A program made the position numbers and the translations under genes. The notes under the pieces are model-generated. The model searched no databases, was not told the DNA's origin, and saw only the letters and a list, made by a program, of their open reading frames with translations. Shown in pieces: positions 43,469 to 52,533 of a stretch of 64,000 bases of DNA. The DNA is from an uncultured Fibrobacter sp. (GTDB taxonomy: Bacteria > Fibrobacterota > Fibrobacteria > Fibrobacterales > Fibrobacteraceae): the NCBI RefSeq assembly GCF_947305105.1, contig NZ_CAMZCS010000007.1:62001-126000 (forward strand), given 5' to 3'. Position 1 is the first letter of the stretch. The number at the start of each line of letters is the position of its first letter.

Positions 43469-43915
43469 GTGGCTGAAGAAGAAATCAAAGAAACTGCTGC
43501 CGCCGCTGCCGAAGCTCCGGTCGCTGCCGCTACTGAAGAAGTTAAGGTCAAGAAGGGCAAGAAGCGTGTCGACATCCAGGGCATTGCCTGCGTCAACGCT
43601 ACCTTCAACAACACAATCGTTTCCATTACCGACGCTCGCGGTAACGTGGTCGCTTGGGGCTCTCCGGGTAACTCCGGTTTCAAGGGCTCTCGCAAGAGCA
43701 CACCGTTCGCTGCCCAGCTCGCTGCCGAAACTGCTGCCCGCAAGGCGCTCGACCTCGGCATGCACAAGGTGGATGTCCGCGTCAAGGGTGCCGGTGGTGG
43801 TCGTGAATCGGCTGTCCGCGCTCTCAAGAATGCGGGCCTCGAAGTTCTGTCTATTCGTGACGTGACGGGCGTTCCGCACAATGGTTGCCGTCCTAAAAAG
43901 AAGAGAAGAATCTAA
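43469..43915 (+). CDS. rpsK: Ribosomal protein S11 with N-terminal extension, GTG start
   Basis: A 148-residue S11 (about 129 in most bacteria). The GTG at 43469 follows AAGGAGATTCCTC. The first 30 residues are an Ala/Glu/Val-rich tail ([20 protein letters not shown]) then KVKKGKKR; the S11 fold begins at [17 protein letters not shown] and ends [15 protein letters not shown]. It lies in the mRNA exit platform. rpoA follows directly; rpsD, normally here, is absent. Confidence 0.96.
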   Translation: MAEEEIKETAAAAAEAPVAAATEEVKVKKGKKRVDIQGIACVNATFNNTIVSITDARGNVVAWGSPGNSGFKGSRKSTPFAAQLAAETAARKALDLGMHKVDVRVKGAGGGRESAVRALKNAGLEVLSIRDVTGVPHNGCRPKKKRRI

Positions 43916-43935
43916 TATCCAAAGAGGTATCGCCA

Positions 43936-44910
43936 ATGATGTGGAAATCACTTCAGATGCCGCGCAGCTTCCAGAAAGTGGAAACCGGCGAAGATGGCCG
44001 CTACGCCAAGTTTGTCGTAGAAGCCTTGGAACGTGGCTGGGGTATCACCCTCGGCAACGCTCTCCGCCGTACGCTCCTCTCCTCTCTGCAGGGTGCGGCT
44101 ATTGTCTCCGTGAAAATCGAAGGCGTTCAAAAGGAATTTTCGACGATTCCGGGTGTGAAGGAAGATGTCACCGACATTATCCTGAATCTCAAGAGCATCC
44201 GCGTCAAGCTCCTTTCTGATCACGACGAAACCCTTCGCCTGGATATGTCCGGCGACGGTGAAGTCACCGCCAAGGACTTCGCGGAAAACTCCAACGTCAA
44301 GATCCTGACGCCGGACGTCCATATTGCAACGCTGAACGGCAACGCATCGCTCTCGCTCGAGGTGAAGATCTCCTCTGGCCGTGGCTATGTCACCGCCGAC
44401 GAGCTCAAGGCCGCTGACGCCCCGATCGGCGTTATCGCCATGGACGCCAACTTCAACCCGGTGCAGAAGGTCGCGATGCACATCAGCGATACCCGTGTTG
44501 GACAGCGTACCGATTTTAACCGCTTGGAACTCGAGATCACGACTGACGGTTCCATCGATCCCGAAGACGCTCTCGCATACGCTGCGAAGCTCCTCGTGGA
44601 CCACCTGGAAATCTTCATCAACTTCGAAGGCGAACTGGAATCTCCGGAAGAGCTCGAGAAGGACGAAGAATGTCAGCGTATCGCTACGCTCCTGCGCATG
44701 CGCGTCGACGAGCTCGAACTCTCTGTTCGCTCCAGCAACTGCCTGCGCATGGCGAACATCCATACCATCGGTGAACTTGTGCGTAACAAGGAAAACGATA
44801 TGCTCAAATACAAGAACTTCGGTAGGAAGTCCTTGGTCGAACTTAACGAGGTGTTGACGTCGATGGGCCTCAGCTTTGGCATGGACGTCGATGAATACTT
44901 GAAGGATTAA
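43936..44910 (+). CDS. rpoA: RNA polymerase alpha subunit
   Basis: A 324-residue alpha subunit. N-terminal dimerisation domain with ERGWGITLGNALRRTLLSSL, and RVGQRTDFNRLELEITTDGS near residue 190; C-terminal domain from about residue 250 with ELSVRSSNCLRMANIHTIGE and FGRKSLVELNEVL, which binds UP elements and activators. Ribosome site AGAGGTAT. Located between rpsK and rplQ. Confidence 0.98.
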   Translation: MMWKSLQMPRSFQKVETGEDGRYAKFVVEALERGWGITLGNALRRTLLSSLQGAAIVSVKIEGVQKEFSTIPGVKEDVTDIILNLKSIRVKLLSDHDETLRLDMSGDGEVTAKDFAENSNVKILTPDVHIATLNGNASLSLEVKISSGRGYVTADELKAADAPIGVIAMDANFNPVQKVAMHISDTRVGQRTDFNRLELEITTDGSIDPEDALAYAAKLLVDHLEIFINFEGELESPEELEKDEECQRIATLLRMRVDELELSVRSSNCLRMANIHTIGELVRNKENDMLKYKNFGRKSLVELNEVLTSMGLSFGMDVDEYLKD

Positions 44911-44912
44911 CA

Positions 44913-45383
44913 ATGAGACACGGTGTAAAAAACAAGAAACTTGGCGTTAATGCCGAACACAAGCGTGCCATCCTCCGCGCCCTTGCCACCTCCATCATCG
45001 AGAAGGGCATGGAAGCGGACCAGAACAAGCGCTACGTGCGTACCACCCTCCACAAGGCCAAGTTGGCCCGCGGTGTCGTGGATCGCCTGATTACCTATGC
45101 AAAGAAGGGCGACCTTTCTGCCCGTCGTGAAGCTGCCCGCTTCATCACGAGCCCGAAGGTTCTCCAGGATTTGTTCAACACGATCGGCCCGCGCTATGCC
45201 AACCGTAATGGTGGGTATACCCGCGTGCTCAAGCTCGGTCCGAACCGCGCTGGTGACGCCGCCGAAATGGCCTTGATCGGTCTCGTCGAAGACGAAATCG
45301 TCGCCAAGTCCAAGAAGGCTGCCGAACAGCCCAAGTCCGATGCCGTGAGCATGGTCGAAGGCGAAAGCAAGTCTGCTGAATAA
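44913..45383 (+). CDS. rplQ: Ribosomal protein L17 with C-terminal tail
   Basis: A 156-residue L17 (about 116-130 in most bacteria): MRHGVKNKKLGVNAEHKRAI, then NRNGGYTRVLKLGPNRAGDAA. After residue 120 a charged Lys/Glu/Ser tail (KSKKAAEQPKSDAVSMVEG) extends it. Last gene of the operon that begins at tuf; a terminator follows 22 bp later. Confidence 0.97.
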   Translation: MRHGVKNKKLGVNAEHKRAILRALATSIIEKGMEADQNKRYVRTTLHKAKLARGVVDRLITYAKKGDLSARREAARFITSPKVLQDLFNTIGPRYANRNGGYTRVLKLGPNRAGDAAEMALIGLVEDEIVAKSKKAAEQPKSDAVSMVEGESKSAE

Positions 45384-45405
45384 CCTTTTGCAGGTTTTGA
45401 AAGGG

Positions 45406-45433
45406 CCCGGCTGCAAAAGCCGGGTCTTTTTTT
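45406..45433 (+). terminator. Terminator of the tuf-S10-spc-alpha operon
   Basis: CCCGGCT-GCAAA-AGCCGGG stem-loop followed by TCTTTTTTT, right after rplQ. No comparable signal is seen within the 14 kb of ribosomal genes, so they are probably one transcription unit. Confidence 0.92.
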
Positions 45434-45546
45434 CGTGCACGCCGTCACATGTCGCCCGTAATAGGTAAAACTTTGATTTTATTGGAATTACGACGATACG
45501 AATTTTTGTATAATTATAAGACCATTTCGCTTTTACGGAATACTCT

Positions 45547-46728
45547 ATGCCGCATTTTTTGGCCATTGTCTTGTTCTTCTGTGGAATTTCGTTAGCCCAG
45601 TCTTCGCTGTTCGGTGGTGGTGCGAGTTTGCTTTCTGGCGAGCAGTCCATCCCTTCGCGTAGCGCCACCGTACTTCAGCCCGCCTATTCCGAAGTCCAGG
45701 TGGATTCTTCGTATGTGTTGGGCCCTGGCGACTTCCTCGATATCATGCTCGAGAACAAGTACCTCACGGTCCAGATTTATCCGGACGGCTCCGTGGCTAT
45801 CGAGGAGTGCGGCGCGGTGGTCGTGGGCGGGAAGACTGTGGCCGAGGCCCGCCAGCTTATCCTCGACCTTGTGGGCAAGCGCTACAAGCGCGAGTATTGT
45901 TTTGTCCAGCTATCCTCTCTCAAGCGCTTCCGCGTCACTATCATGGGCGCAGTCAACCAGATTGGCCAGCATACGGTAGAGGCGCAGACGAGGCTCAGTT
46001 ACTTTATCCGCCAGGTGGGTGGCACTCTGACCAATGCGAATACCGAAGACATCCTGGTGCTGCGCGGCAAGGACACGATTCACGTGGATTACCACAAGCT
46101 CTCGGTCGAGGGCGATTTCAGTGCCGACGTGATGCTGGAACAGGGCGACAGGATTTACGTGCCGTTCAACGATGTGGGCGAGGTCGTCACGCTCATCTTC
46201 CCGCACATCCGCACGACAGTGCCGTACAAGCAGGGACGCTCTCTGCAGGATTATTACAATCTCTCTGGAGTGGAGCGTACGCAGAATTACGGGTACAAGG
46301 CCATCTGCATCAAGGACCCAGGCAAGGATCCGCGCTGGGCGCCGCTAGCCGACATGGCCAATGTCTACCCCGAGAAGAATGCCGAAGTGGAATTCCATTT
46401 GAACCAGAGGTTCGTGTATGTGGGTGGTGCCATCTCGCGTATGGGGCAGTTCGACTATAACCCTTCCTGGCATGCGCTTGACTATATCGCCGCCGCGGGC
46501 ATGAATACGATGACAGGTTCTTGGGACCAGGTCCGCGTGTGGCGCGGCAACCAGCCCAAGGCCATTACCGTGAAGGTCGCCGAAGACCCGATTCTCCCGG
46601 GTGACTATATCGAGATCCCGAAGAGCCGCTATGAATCGTTCAAGGATTTTACCTTGTTCCTCGCATCGCTTCTCTCGGTTGTCTCGGCAGCCTTCGTCAT
46701 TTACACCAGCCTTAATAATGATAACTAG
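45547..46728 (+). CDS. Polysaccharide export protein (OPX, Wza-like)
   Basis: A 393-residue protein with a signal peptide (MPHFLAIVLFFCGISLAQ). The poly-export domain starts at YVLGPGDFLDIMLENKYLTV; two SLBB-like segments follow (FRVTIMGAVNQIGQHTVEA and RFVYVGGAISRMGQFDYNP). A C-terminal hydrophobic helix (residues about 365-388) may anchor it in a membrane. OPX proteins form the outer-membrane route for capsule or exopolysaccharide. First gene of an export operon; a TATAAT box lies at 45509-45514. Confidence 0.88.
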   Translation: MPHFLAIVLFFCGISLAQSSLFGGGASLLSGEQSIPSRSATVLQPAYSEVQVDSSYVLGPGDFLDIMLENKYLTVQIYPDGSVAIEECGAVVVGGKTVAEARQLILDLVGKRYKREYCFVQLSSLKRFRVTIMGAVNQIGQHTVEAQTRLSYFIRQVGGTLTNANTEDILVLRGKDTIHVDYHKLSVEGDFSADVMLEQGDRIYVPFNDVGEVVTLIFPHIRTTVPYKQGRSLQDYYNLSGVERTQNYGYKAICIKDPGKDPRWAPLADMANVYPEKNAEVEFHLNQRFVYVGGAISRMGQFDYNPSWHALDYIAAAGMNTMTGSWDQVRVWRGNQPKAITVKVAEDPILPGDYIEIPKSRYESFKDFTLFLASLLSVVSAAFVIYTSLNNDN

Positions 46729-46732
46729 ACCT

Positions 46733-47944
46733 ATGGAAAAGCAGGAACCTGTTGGATTGACTGAAGTCCTCTTGAGAATTTTAAGCAACGACCTGAAGCA
46801 TTTCAAGTTGTGCCTCTTCTTTGTTCTCTTGCCGACGATTGTCGTGTTCGTGCTTGTCATGTGGGTCATCCAGCCCACGTACAGGGTCACGGCAGTCATC
46901 ACTCCTCCTCCGACTAGTTCGCCCAATGTGCTGAGCGGTTTTTCGAGCATGCTCGGTATGGGTTCCGGTGTAGGCTCGCTTCTCGGACTTATAGACAACA
47001 ACGACGATATCGGCGCTGTCTGGACAATCTTCAATTCTTGGCAACTCCATAACCAGGTGATAGAGAAGTACCACCTCAAGGAGCATTACAAGTTCAAGGG
47101 CAAGTTCCATGCCGACTTGCTCAAGGAGTTCCGCAAGAACTTCGGCTTCGAAAGGAACAAGGAAGACTTGTTCGCGGTTTCTGTAGAAGACGAGGACTAT
47201 CACCTCGCGGCCGAAATGTTGCGGTTCATCCTTGCCAAGGCGGATTCCGCGTTCAACGCCTTCAAGACGTCGCAGGCGCGCCAGTCCAGGATTTACTTCC
47301 AGTCCAGGCTCGATTCTTGCGAAAGGATCATGGATTCCCTGCTTGTCGCGTTCGCGCAGTTCCAGGTGGACAACAACTTCTACGATCCGGAAGTCCAGCT
47401 CGAGGCGACGATCAAGTACATGGGCGAGCTCCAGGCGAAGCGTGAAGAAGTCGCCATGGAAATGTCTTACGAGAAGATGAACCGCGGCGACGACAGCAAG
47501 CGCTATGACGAATTGAGCAAGCGCTACCGCGGCGTGACCAATGCCCTCAACAGCACGCTCGAAGGCAAGCGCGGCGACGTGGGCGTGCTTTCGCTCAAGA
47601 AATCTCCCGCCCTTGCTGTGGAATACTTGCGTCGCGAGTCCGAGCTCAAGGTGCAAGAGACTTTGTACAAGCTCTTGCGCCAGCAGAGCGAGCAGATGCG
47701 CCTGGAAGAAGCCAAGATGCTCACGAACCTGCATATCCTCGAACCGCCTTGGGAAAACGACAAGAAGGTTTTCCCGCTCCGTGGAGTCTCCCTTATCTTC
47801 ACGGTCATGGTGTCATCGATTCTTGTGACCCTCCTCTGCAATTTCATCGAGTTCATGAAGGCCGAATCCGCTCGTGGGTCAAGGGTTGCTAGCGATTGGG
47901 CCTCCATCACGGGATTCTTCAGAAGAAAATCCAAGAAGGCTTAG
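46733..47944 (+). CDS. Wzz-like polysaccharide co-polymerase
   Basis: A 403-residue inner-membrane protein with the Wzz layout: TM1 at residues about 27-48, followed by a PTYRVTAVITPP segment, a long helical, coiled-coil periplasmic region (residues about 100-350), and the second TM (VSLIFTVMVSSILVTLLC) just after a Pro-rich ILEPPWENDKK motif. There is no C-terminal tyrosine kinase domain. Wzz proteins set chain length and connect polymerisation to export. Start 46733 lies 4 bp after the OPX stop; an upstream ATG at 46718 would overlap it. Confidence 0.83.
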   Translation: MEKQEPVGLTEVLLRILSNDLKHFKLCLFFVLLPTIVVFVLVMWVIQPTYRVTAVITPPPTSSPNVLSGFSSMLGMGSGVGSLLGLIDNNDDIGAVWTIFNSWQLHNQVIEKYHLKEHYKFKGKFHADLLKEFRKNFGFERNKEDLFAVSVEDEDYHLAAEMLRFILAKADSAFNAFKTSQARQSRIYFQSRLDSCERIMDSLLVAFAQFQVDNNFYDPEVQLEATIKYMGELQAKREEVAMEMSYEKMNRGDDSKRYDELSKRYRGVTNALNSTLEGKRGDVGVLSLKKSPALAVEYLRRESELKVQETLYKLLRQQSEQMRLEEAKMLTNLHILEPPWENDKKVFPLRGVSLIFTVMVSSILVTLLCNFIEFMKAESARGSRVASDWASITGFFRRKSKKA

Positions 47945-47947
47945 GCC

Positions 47948-49321
47948 ATGCTTTCGTTCCCCTTGGAATATCCGGTAAGCTTCGCGCTTTTCCTGGTTGT
48001 CATCGCCTGCATTGTGCAGGCATGGTTTTTCAAGAAGGACTTCTTCAATCCCCCCACGGTTTACTGTTTTTCGCAATGCATTACGCTCGGCATCGCCTAT
48101 TTCCAGTACAACAAGACGATGACCGATTTCCAGTTCAAGACATGGTTGTTTTGGATTGGGGCCATGATAGCGTTTTGTGTGGGAGCGTATCTCTCGAGGC
48201 TTACGGCCAAGTCGTTGGGCGAGCCGGTGCGCGTTGTCGAGGCGACGGTGCCCGAAAACTACAACTGGAAACTGCACGTTGCGCTTTCGTTCATTCCGTT
48301 CGTTCTTTTCCTTGTCGGCATATTCGGCATTATCCAGAAGGCGGGAAACCTGCTCTTGCTTACGGACAACTTGTCCCACTGGATGAGGAAGGAGACGGAC
48401 TACGGCTACTATTCCGTGCTCTTCAGTAGCGGGCCGCTTTGTGTACTGCTGTTCGGAGCCGCTTCGTTCAGCAAGTTCAATCCGCTGAAAAGCATTCGTT
48501 GGCTTGCGCGGTTCATGGTGCTTTTGACCATTGCGCTCAATTTGCTCGCTTACCCGAACCGCGGGACGCTCTTCTTTAGCGCGGGTATCCTTGTCATATT
48601 GTTCAACTATTTGCGCAAGCGTATTTCGGCGTTGTGGATTCTCGTTTTTCTTGTGCTCGCTGCAGCGGGCTTTATTGCCATCAGTTCGCTACGCGACCAG
48701 TACCAGGGCAATTCGGTACAGGGGATGGCGTTCAAGGCCATGATCGATCTGCCGTACAAGTACGTATCGAACAACTATTGGAACTTTGACTATGCCATCA
48801 ACCCTCCGCCGGACCGGGAATACCACCCGCATACCTACGGCATCGACTTTTTCTTCGGCATGTTCGAGTTTTTCCAGGTGCCCGGCAGCTTCCGTTACAG
48901 CTTGGGTTGGGACGGGCTGTTCAACGAACGCATCGAGAAAGTTCACGGCCTGAATACCGCGAGTTACCTGTGGGAGGTGTACAAGGACTTGTACGCTCCG
49001 GGCGTATTCATCTTCCCGTTCTTTGTGGGGCTTGCTCTTACACTCATGCACCTGCGCCTGTGCCGTAGGGGCTTTACGCCGCGCGTGCTGTTGCTCTATA
49101 CCATGCTCATCTATATCATCGGCTGGTGGTTCTTCACGCCGGGGTACAAGCAGGGCATTTACTGGGCTTGGGCTATTTTCGTCTTCTGCATTACGACGGC
49201 GAGCATGGGCAAGGTCCGTCGTGTGCCCTCTGCGCCGGATTTGAAGGCATTAGAGGCTGAACCGCCTGTTCTTCAGGAAATAGACTGCGAGGACAAGGGT
49301 CAGCAGCAGGTCTCCGCTTAG
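47948..49321 (+). CDS. Oligosaccharide repeat-unit polymerase (Wzy-like)
   Basis: A 457-residue polytopic membrane protein with 10 or more helices and a large loop around residues 265-330. The pattern (AYPNRGTLFFSAGILVIL, FAISSLRDQYQGNS-like segment, and a loop with TYGIDFFFGMFEF) fits TIGR04370-type repeat-unit polymerases that join lipid-linked units in the periplasm. Sequence of this class is very variable, so the assignment rests on topology and the neighbouring Wzz, OPX and flippase. Its last 72 nt overlap the 3' end of the flippase gene on the other strand. Confidence 0.75.
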   Translation: MLSFPLEYPVSFALFLVVIACIVQAWFFKKDFFNPPTVYCFSQCITLGIAYFQYNKTMTDFQFKTWLFWIGAMIAFCVGAYLSRLTAKSLGEPVRVVEATVPENYNWKLHVALSFIPFVLFLVGIFGIIQKAGNLLLLTDNLSHWMRKETDYGYYSVLFSSGPLCVLLFGAASFSKFNPLKSIRWLARFMVLLTIALNLLAYPNRGTLFFSAGILVILFNYLRKRISALWILVFLVLAAAGFIAISSLRDQYQGNSVQGMAFKAMIDLPYKYVSNNYWNFDYAINPPPDREYHPHTYGIDFFFGMFEFFQVPGSFRYSLGWDGLFNERIEKVHGLNTASYLWEVYKDLYAPGVFIFPFFVGLALTLMHLRLCRRGFTPRVLLLYTMLIYIIGWWFFTPGYKQGIYWAWAIFVFCITTASMGKVRRVPSAPDLKALEAEPPVLQEIDCEDKGQQQVSA

Positions 49322-50482
49322 CGTGAACAGCGGGATGCTCGCGTCGTTGAGCGCATGTGCCGCATAGATGCAGGCGGCGATGTTTGCCACACCACAGATA
49401 CTGATAAACGAACCGTAAAGCCAGGTGCGCTTTTCTTTAAGCATCGTGGAAATCATGCCCATGCGCATGGCCTGCAGTATAAGCGAAGCCGAGAGGATGC
49501 GCAGGCAGTAGCTCGATGCGTTGAGCAGGTTGTCGGTCCAGGGGGCGGCAAAGAAGATGATGCGCAGCGCCCATTCGGGGAAAAGCCAGAAGGGGGAAGA
49601 AACCGCGACGATGAACAGCGTGAATATGGCCTGGTCGCGGATGGAGAGCTTGTGGCTGTCGGTCTGGTGCAACGTGATGAGGCTCGAGGAGATGAAATGC
49701 ACCATGAGCCCGGACGCGAGTATGATTAGTTTGTGCGCAAAATTGTACGAGGCGAGGAAGGAGTCGGGCGCATAGTGCGCCACGGTGTAGAGGCCCACGG
49801 GCAGGTACGCGAAGCTTGCGACGCTCGCGAGTGCGTAGGGGCTCGCGGACTTGAGCATGAGCTTGAAGAACTTCAGGGTGTGGTTCCCGATGCGCAACAC
49901 CTTGGCCGTGAACGCCTGCCGGACGCCGAAGCCGAATGCGGGCAGCGCGGCGGCGACCATCGCTAGGGCTATTGCCGGGATGGAATCGACCCGGAACACG
50001 TACAGGGTGATACCCATGATGGTCGTGTACGATATCGTGTGCAAGACCTTCGAGATGAGCAGCTTTTTCCAGAAGTTCCCGCAGATGAAGTACCAGTCGA
50101 AGAAGGCGTGCTGGAACAATAGCCCTAGCGCGAGCACGAGCTCGCCGGCGAACGCCGGATGGTCGCGCCGCACCGTGAACGCGAATATGACCATGGCGGC
50201 CGCGGTAATAGCCGTCATCGCAAGCCTCATCTGCAGCACGCTCGTGAAAAGCCTCCCTTCGGTGGCCCGCTTGCCAAAGTAGGCGAGGATGAGCGTCGCC
50301 ATGCCGAAGTCCGCGATGGCGCAGAATACGGTGTAATCCGTCTGCAGCACCCCGAAGTACCCGAAGTCCACGGCCCCGAGGTTCCTCGCGATGAGGTTTT
50401 GCACCAGCACGGACACGCCCTGGATGAGGATGTTCACCAGGGAAATGAAAACGCCGATCTTTATGTTTTTGAATACTTGCAA
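49250..50482 (-). CDS. Polysaccharide flippase (Wzx-like, MATE/MOP fold)
   Basis: A 410-residue membrane protein with about 12 helices. The N-terminal NIKIGVFISLVNILIQGVSV, then NLIARNLGAVDFGYFGVLQT, is characteristic of Wzx/RfbX flippases (L.R.LG...G). It moves lipid-linked oligosaccharide across the inner membrane. It is encoded on the strand opposite to the export operon and overlaps the polymerase gene tail to tail by 72 bp. No ribosome site better than GCAAG was seen; the first codon at 50482 gives a full first helix. Confidence 0.85.
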   Translation of the reverse strand: MQVFKNIKIGVFISLVNILIQGVSVLVQNLIARNLGAVDFGYFGVLQTDYTVFCAIADFGMATLILAYFGKRATEGRLFTSVLQMRLAMTAITAAAMVIFAFTVRRDHPAFAGELVLALGLLFQHAFFDWYFICGNFWKKLLISKVLHTISYTTIMGITLYVFRVDSIPAIALAMVAAALPAFGFGVRQAFTAKVLRIGNHTLKFFKLMLKSASPYALASVASFAYLPVGLYTVAHYAPDSFLASYNFAHKLIILASGLMVHFISSSLITLHQTDSHKLSIRDQAIFTLFIVAVSSPFWLFPEWALRIIFFAAPWTDNLLNASSYCLRILSASLILQAMRMGMISTMLKEKRTWLYGSFISICGVANIAACIYAAHALNDASIPLFTLSGDLLLTLVLAVYFLKNRRFSL

Positions 50483-50545
50483 CGGCGATAAAATAGATGT
50501 TTTATTGGCAAATGTTTTGGTATTTTCTATTTTTGGGGCGGATTC

Positions 50546-50625
50546 GCGAGAGTGGCGGAATTGGCAGACGCACCAGACTTAGGATCTGGCACTTCGGTGT
50601 GAGGGTTCGACTCCCTCCTCTCGCA
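50546..50625 (+). tRNA. tRNA-Leu (UAG anticodon)
   Basis: Cloverleaf: acceptor GCGAGAG/CTCTCGC, D-arm with GGCGGAATTGGCAGACGC, anticodon stem CCAGA/TCTGG around CTTAGGA (anticodon TAG at 50580-50582), a class II variable arm, and T-arm GAGGGTTCGACTCCCTC. CCA is not encoded. It lies just before tig. Confidence 0.96.
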
Positions 50626-50664
50626 TGTTTTTCTCACTTTTTTTAACAGTCTACCGGAGTCTAT

Positions 50665-51933
50665 ATGTCCGTTGAAATCAAAGAAACCAGTGCCACCGTG
50701 CGCACCATTGAAATTGCCATCCCTCAGGACGATCTGAAGGCGCCTTTCGAAAAGAAGCTCTCCCAGTACAAGAAGCAGGTCGCTCTCAAGGGTTTCCGCC
50801 AGGGCCAGGTGCCGAAAAACATGATTTTGAAGCAGTTCGGCGAATCCATCCGTCATGAGGTGGTGGACGAAGTCATCAACAAGCTCATCCAGGACGAACT
50901 CAAGAAGGCGAACATCATCCCGGCCGGCCCGATGAAGGGCGTGGACTTCAAGGACGACAAGGTCGCCGACATCCAGATCAAGGTCGAAGTCGAAGTCGAC
51001 CCGGAAATCGACATCAAGGGCTACGCCGACCTCGGCATCACGGTCCCCGAAGTCGCCGTCCACGAAGAAGAAGTGAAGGCCGAATACGACCGCCTCATCC
51101 AGATGTGGAGCAAGGACGAACATGTCGACCGCGAAGCCAAGAAGGGCGACGTGGTTGTCGGTAACTATGTCGAAGTCGTCATTGACGGCGAAAAGCAGGA
51201 ACTCCCGGAAAACAAGGAATTCCGCAGCCTCCTCGGCGAATCCGCTTCTCCGGGATTCGACGAAGGCCTCGTGGGCTCGAAGGCCGGCGAAGCCAAGGAA
51301 ATCAACTTCAAGTACCCCGATGACCACAAGGACGAACGCTACCGTGGCAAGACTGCCCAGTTCAAGGTCGAAGTCACCGACATCCGCGAAATCGTTCCGC
51401 CCAAGATGGACGAAGAATTCTGCAAGCAGATCGGCGTGAAGGACGAAGACGACCTGAAGAACAACCTGGCCGAAGGCCTCGCCGCCCAGAAGAAGGACGC
51501 CGCCAAGACGAAGGCTATCAACGAGGCTATCGACAAGCTCATCGAAAGCAATCCGTTCGAAGTCCCGCAGTGCCGCATCGTCGACCTCATCCGTTGGACC
51601 ATCAACCGTAACGTGCAAGACGAGAAGGACCGCGTGGAGCCGACTGAAGAACAGATTCAGCAGCTCTCTCCGGAAGCCGTCCACGAAATCAAGAAGCACC
51701 GCATCCTCGAGTTCGTCGCGGCAAAGGAAAAGATCCGCCCGACGCAGGCTGTTGTCGACGCCCGCCTCAAGGAAATGGCGAACGCCTACCATGTTGACTT
51801 TGAAACCCTGAAGGGCCACTTCCGCCAGTCCGGCCGCATCAACCAGCTCCGCGACGAGTTGCGCTTCCAGATGGCTGCCGACTTCCTCGTGGGTATCCGT
51901 CCGGCTGCCGAAGAATCCAAGGAATCCAAGTAA
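50665..51933 (+). CDS. tig: Trigger factor
   Basis: A 422-residue ribosome-bound chaperone and prolyl isomerase. The ribosome-docking signature KGFRQGQVPKNMILKQFG (GFRxGxxP) is near residues 42-58, the FKBP-type domain lies about 150-245 (KKGDVVVGNYVEVVI, ASPGFDEGLVG), and the helical C-terminal arm follows. First gene of tig-clpP-clpX-lon; clpP begins 9 bp downstream after AAGGAG. Confidence 0.96.
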   Translation: MSVEIKETSATVRTIEIAIPQDDLKAPFEKKLSQYKKQVALKGFRQGQVPKNMILKQFGESIRHEVVDEVINKLIQDELKKANIIPAGPMKGVDFKDDKVADIQIKVEVEVDPEIDIKGYADLGITVPEVAVHEEEVKAEYDRLIQMWSKDEHVDREAKKGDVVVGNYVEVVIDGEKQELPENKEFRSLLGESASPGFDEGLVGSKAGEAKEINFKYPDDHKDERYRGKTAQFKVEVTDIREIVPPKMDEEFCKQIGVKDEDDLKNNLAEGLAAQKKDAAKTKAINEAIDKLIESNPFEVPQCRIVDLIRWTINRNVQDEKDRVEPTEEQIQQLSPEAVHEIKKHRILEFVAAKEKIRPTQAVVDARLKEMANAYHVDFETLKGHFRQSGRINQLRDELRFQMAADFLVGIRPAAEESKESK

Positions 51934-51942
51934 GGAGCTTCG

Positions 51943-52533
51943 ATGATCATCCCTACCGTCATTGAGACCACCGGGCGTGGTGAGCGCGCCTACGACATCT
52001 ATTCGCGCCTGTTGAAGGAGCGCATCATCTTCCTGGGTACCCCCATTAACGATGAGGTCGCCAACAACGTCATGGCACAGCTGATTTTCCTGGAATACGA
52101 AAACCCGGAAAAGGACATCACGCTGTACATCAACAGCCCGGGTGGTTACGTGTCGGCGGGGCTTGCCATTTACGACACCATGCAGCACGTGCGTCCGAAC
52201 ATCGCGACCATCTGCATCGGCAGTTGCGCCTCGATGGCGGCTGTGCTCCTCGCGGCCGGGACCAAGGGCAAGCGCTATGCGCTCCCGCATTCCCGCATCA
52301 TGCTGCACCAGCCGTCCGGTGCCGCCACCGGCCAGTCCAGCGACATCCAGATTACGGCGAAGGAAATCGTGCGTACAAAGGATACTCTTACCGAGATCGT
52401 CGCGAAGCACACGGGCAGGAGCATCGACGAAGTGCGCACCAAGACGGACCGCGATTTCTACATGGGCCCCGAAGAGGCCATGCAGTTTGGTGTCATAGAC
52501 GAAGTTTTCGTTCCGCGTAAAGAAGGAATCTGA
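51943..52533 (+). CDS. clpP: ClpP protease subunit
   Basis: A 196-residue serine peptidase. Catalytic Ser97 in [15 protein letters not shown], His122 in [10 protein letters not shown], and Asp in [12 protein letters not shown] near residue 171. It forms a double heptamer barrel fed by Clp[21 protein letters not shown] shows no propeptide beyond the first residues. One-base overlap with clpX. Confidence 0.98.
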   Translation: MIIPTVIETTGRGERAYDIYSRLLKERIIFLGTPINDEVANNVMAQLIFLEYENPEKDITLYINSPGGYVSAGLAIYDTMQHVRPNIATICIGSCASMAAVLLAAGTKGKRYALPHSRIMLHQPSGAATGQSSDIQITAKEIVRTKDTLTEIVAKHTGRSIDEVRTKTDRDFYMGPEEAMQFGVIDEVFVPRKEGI

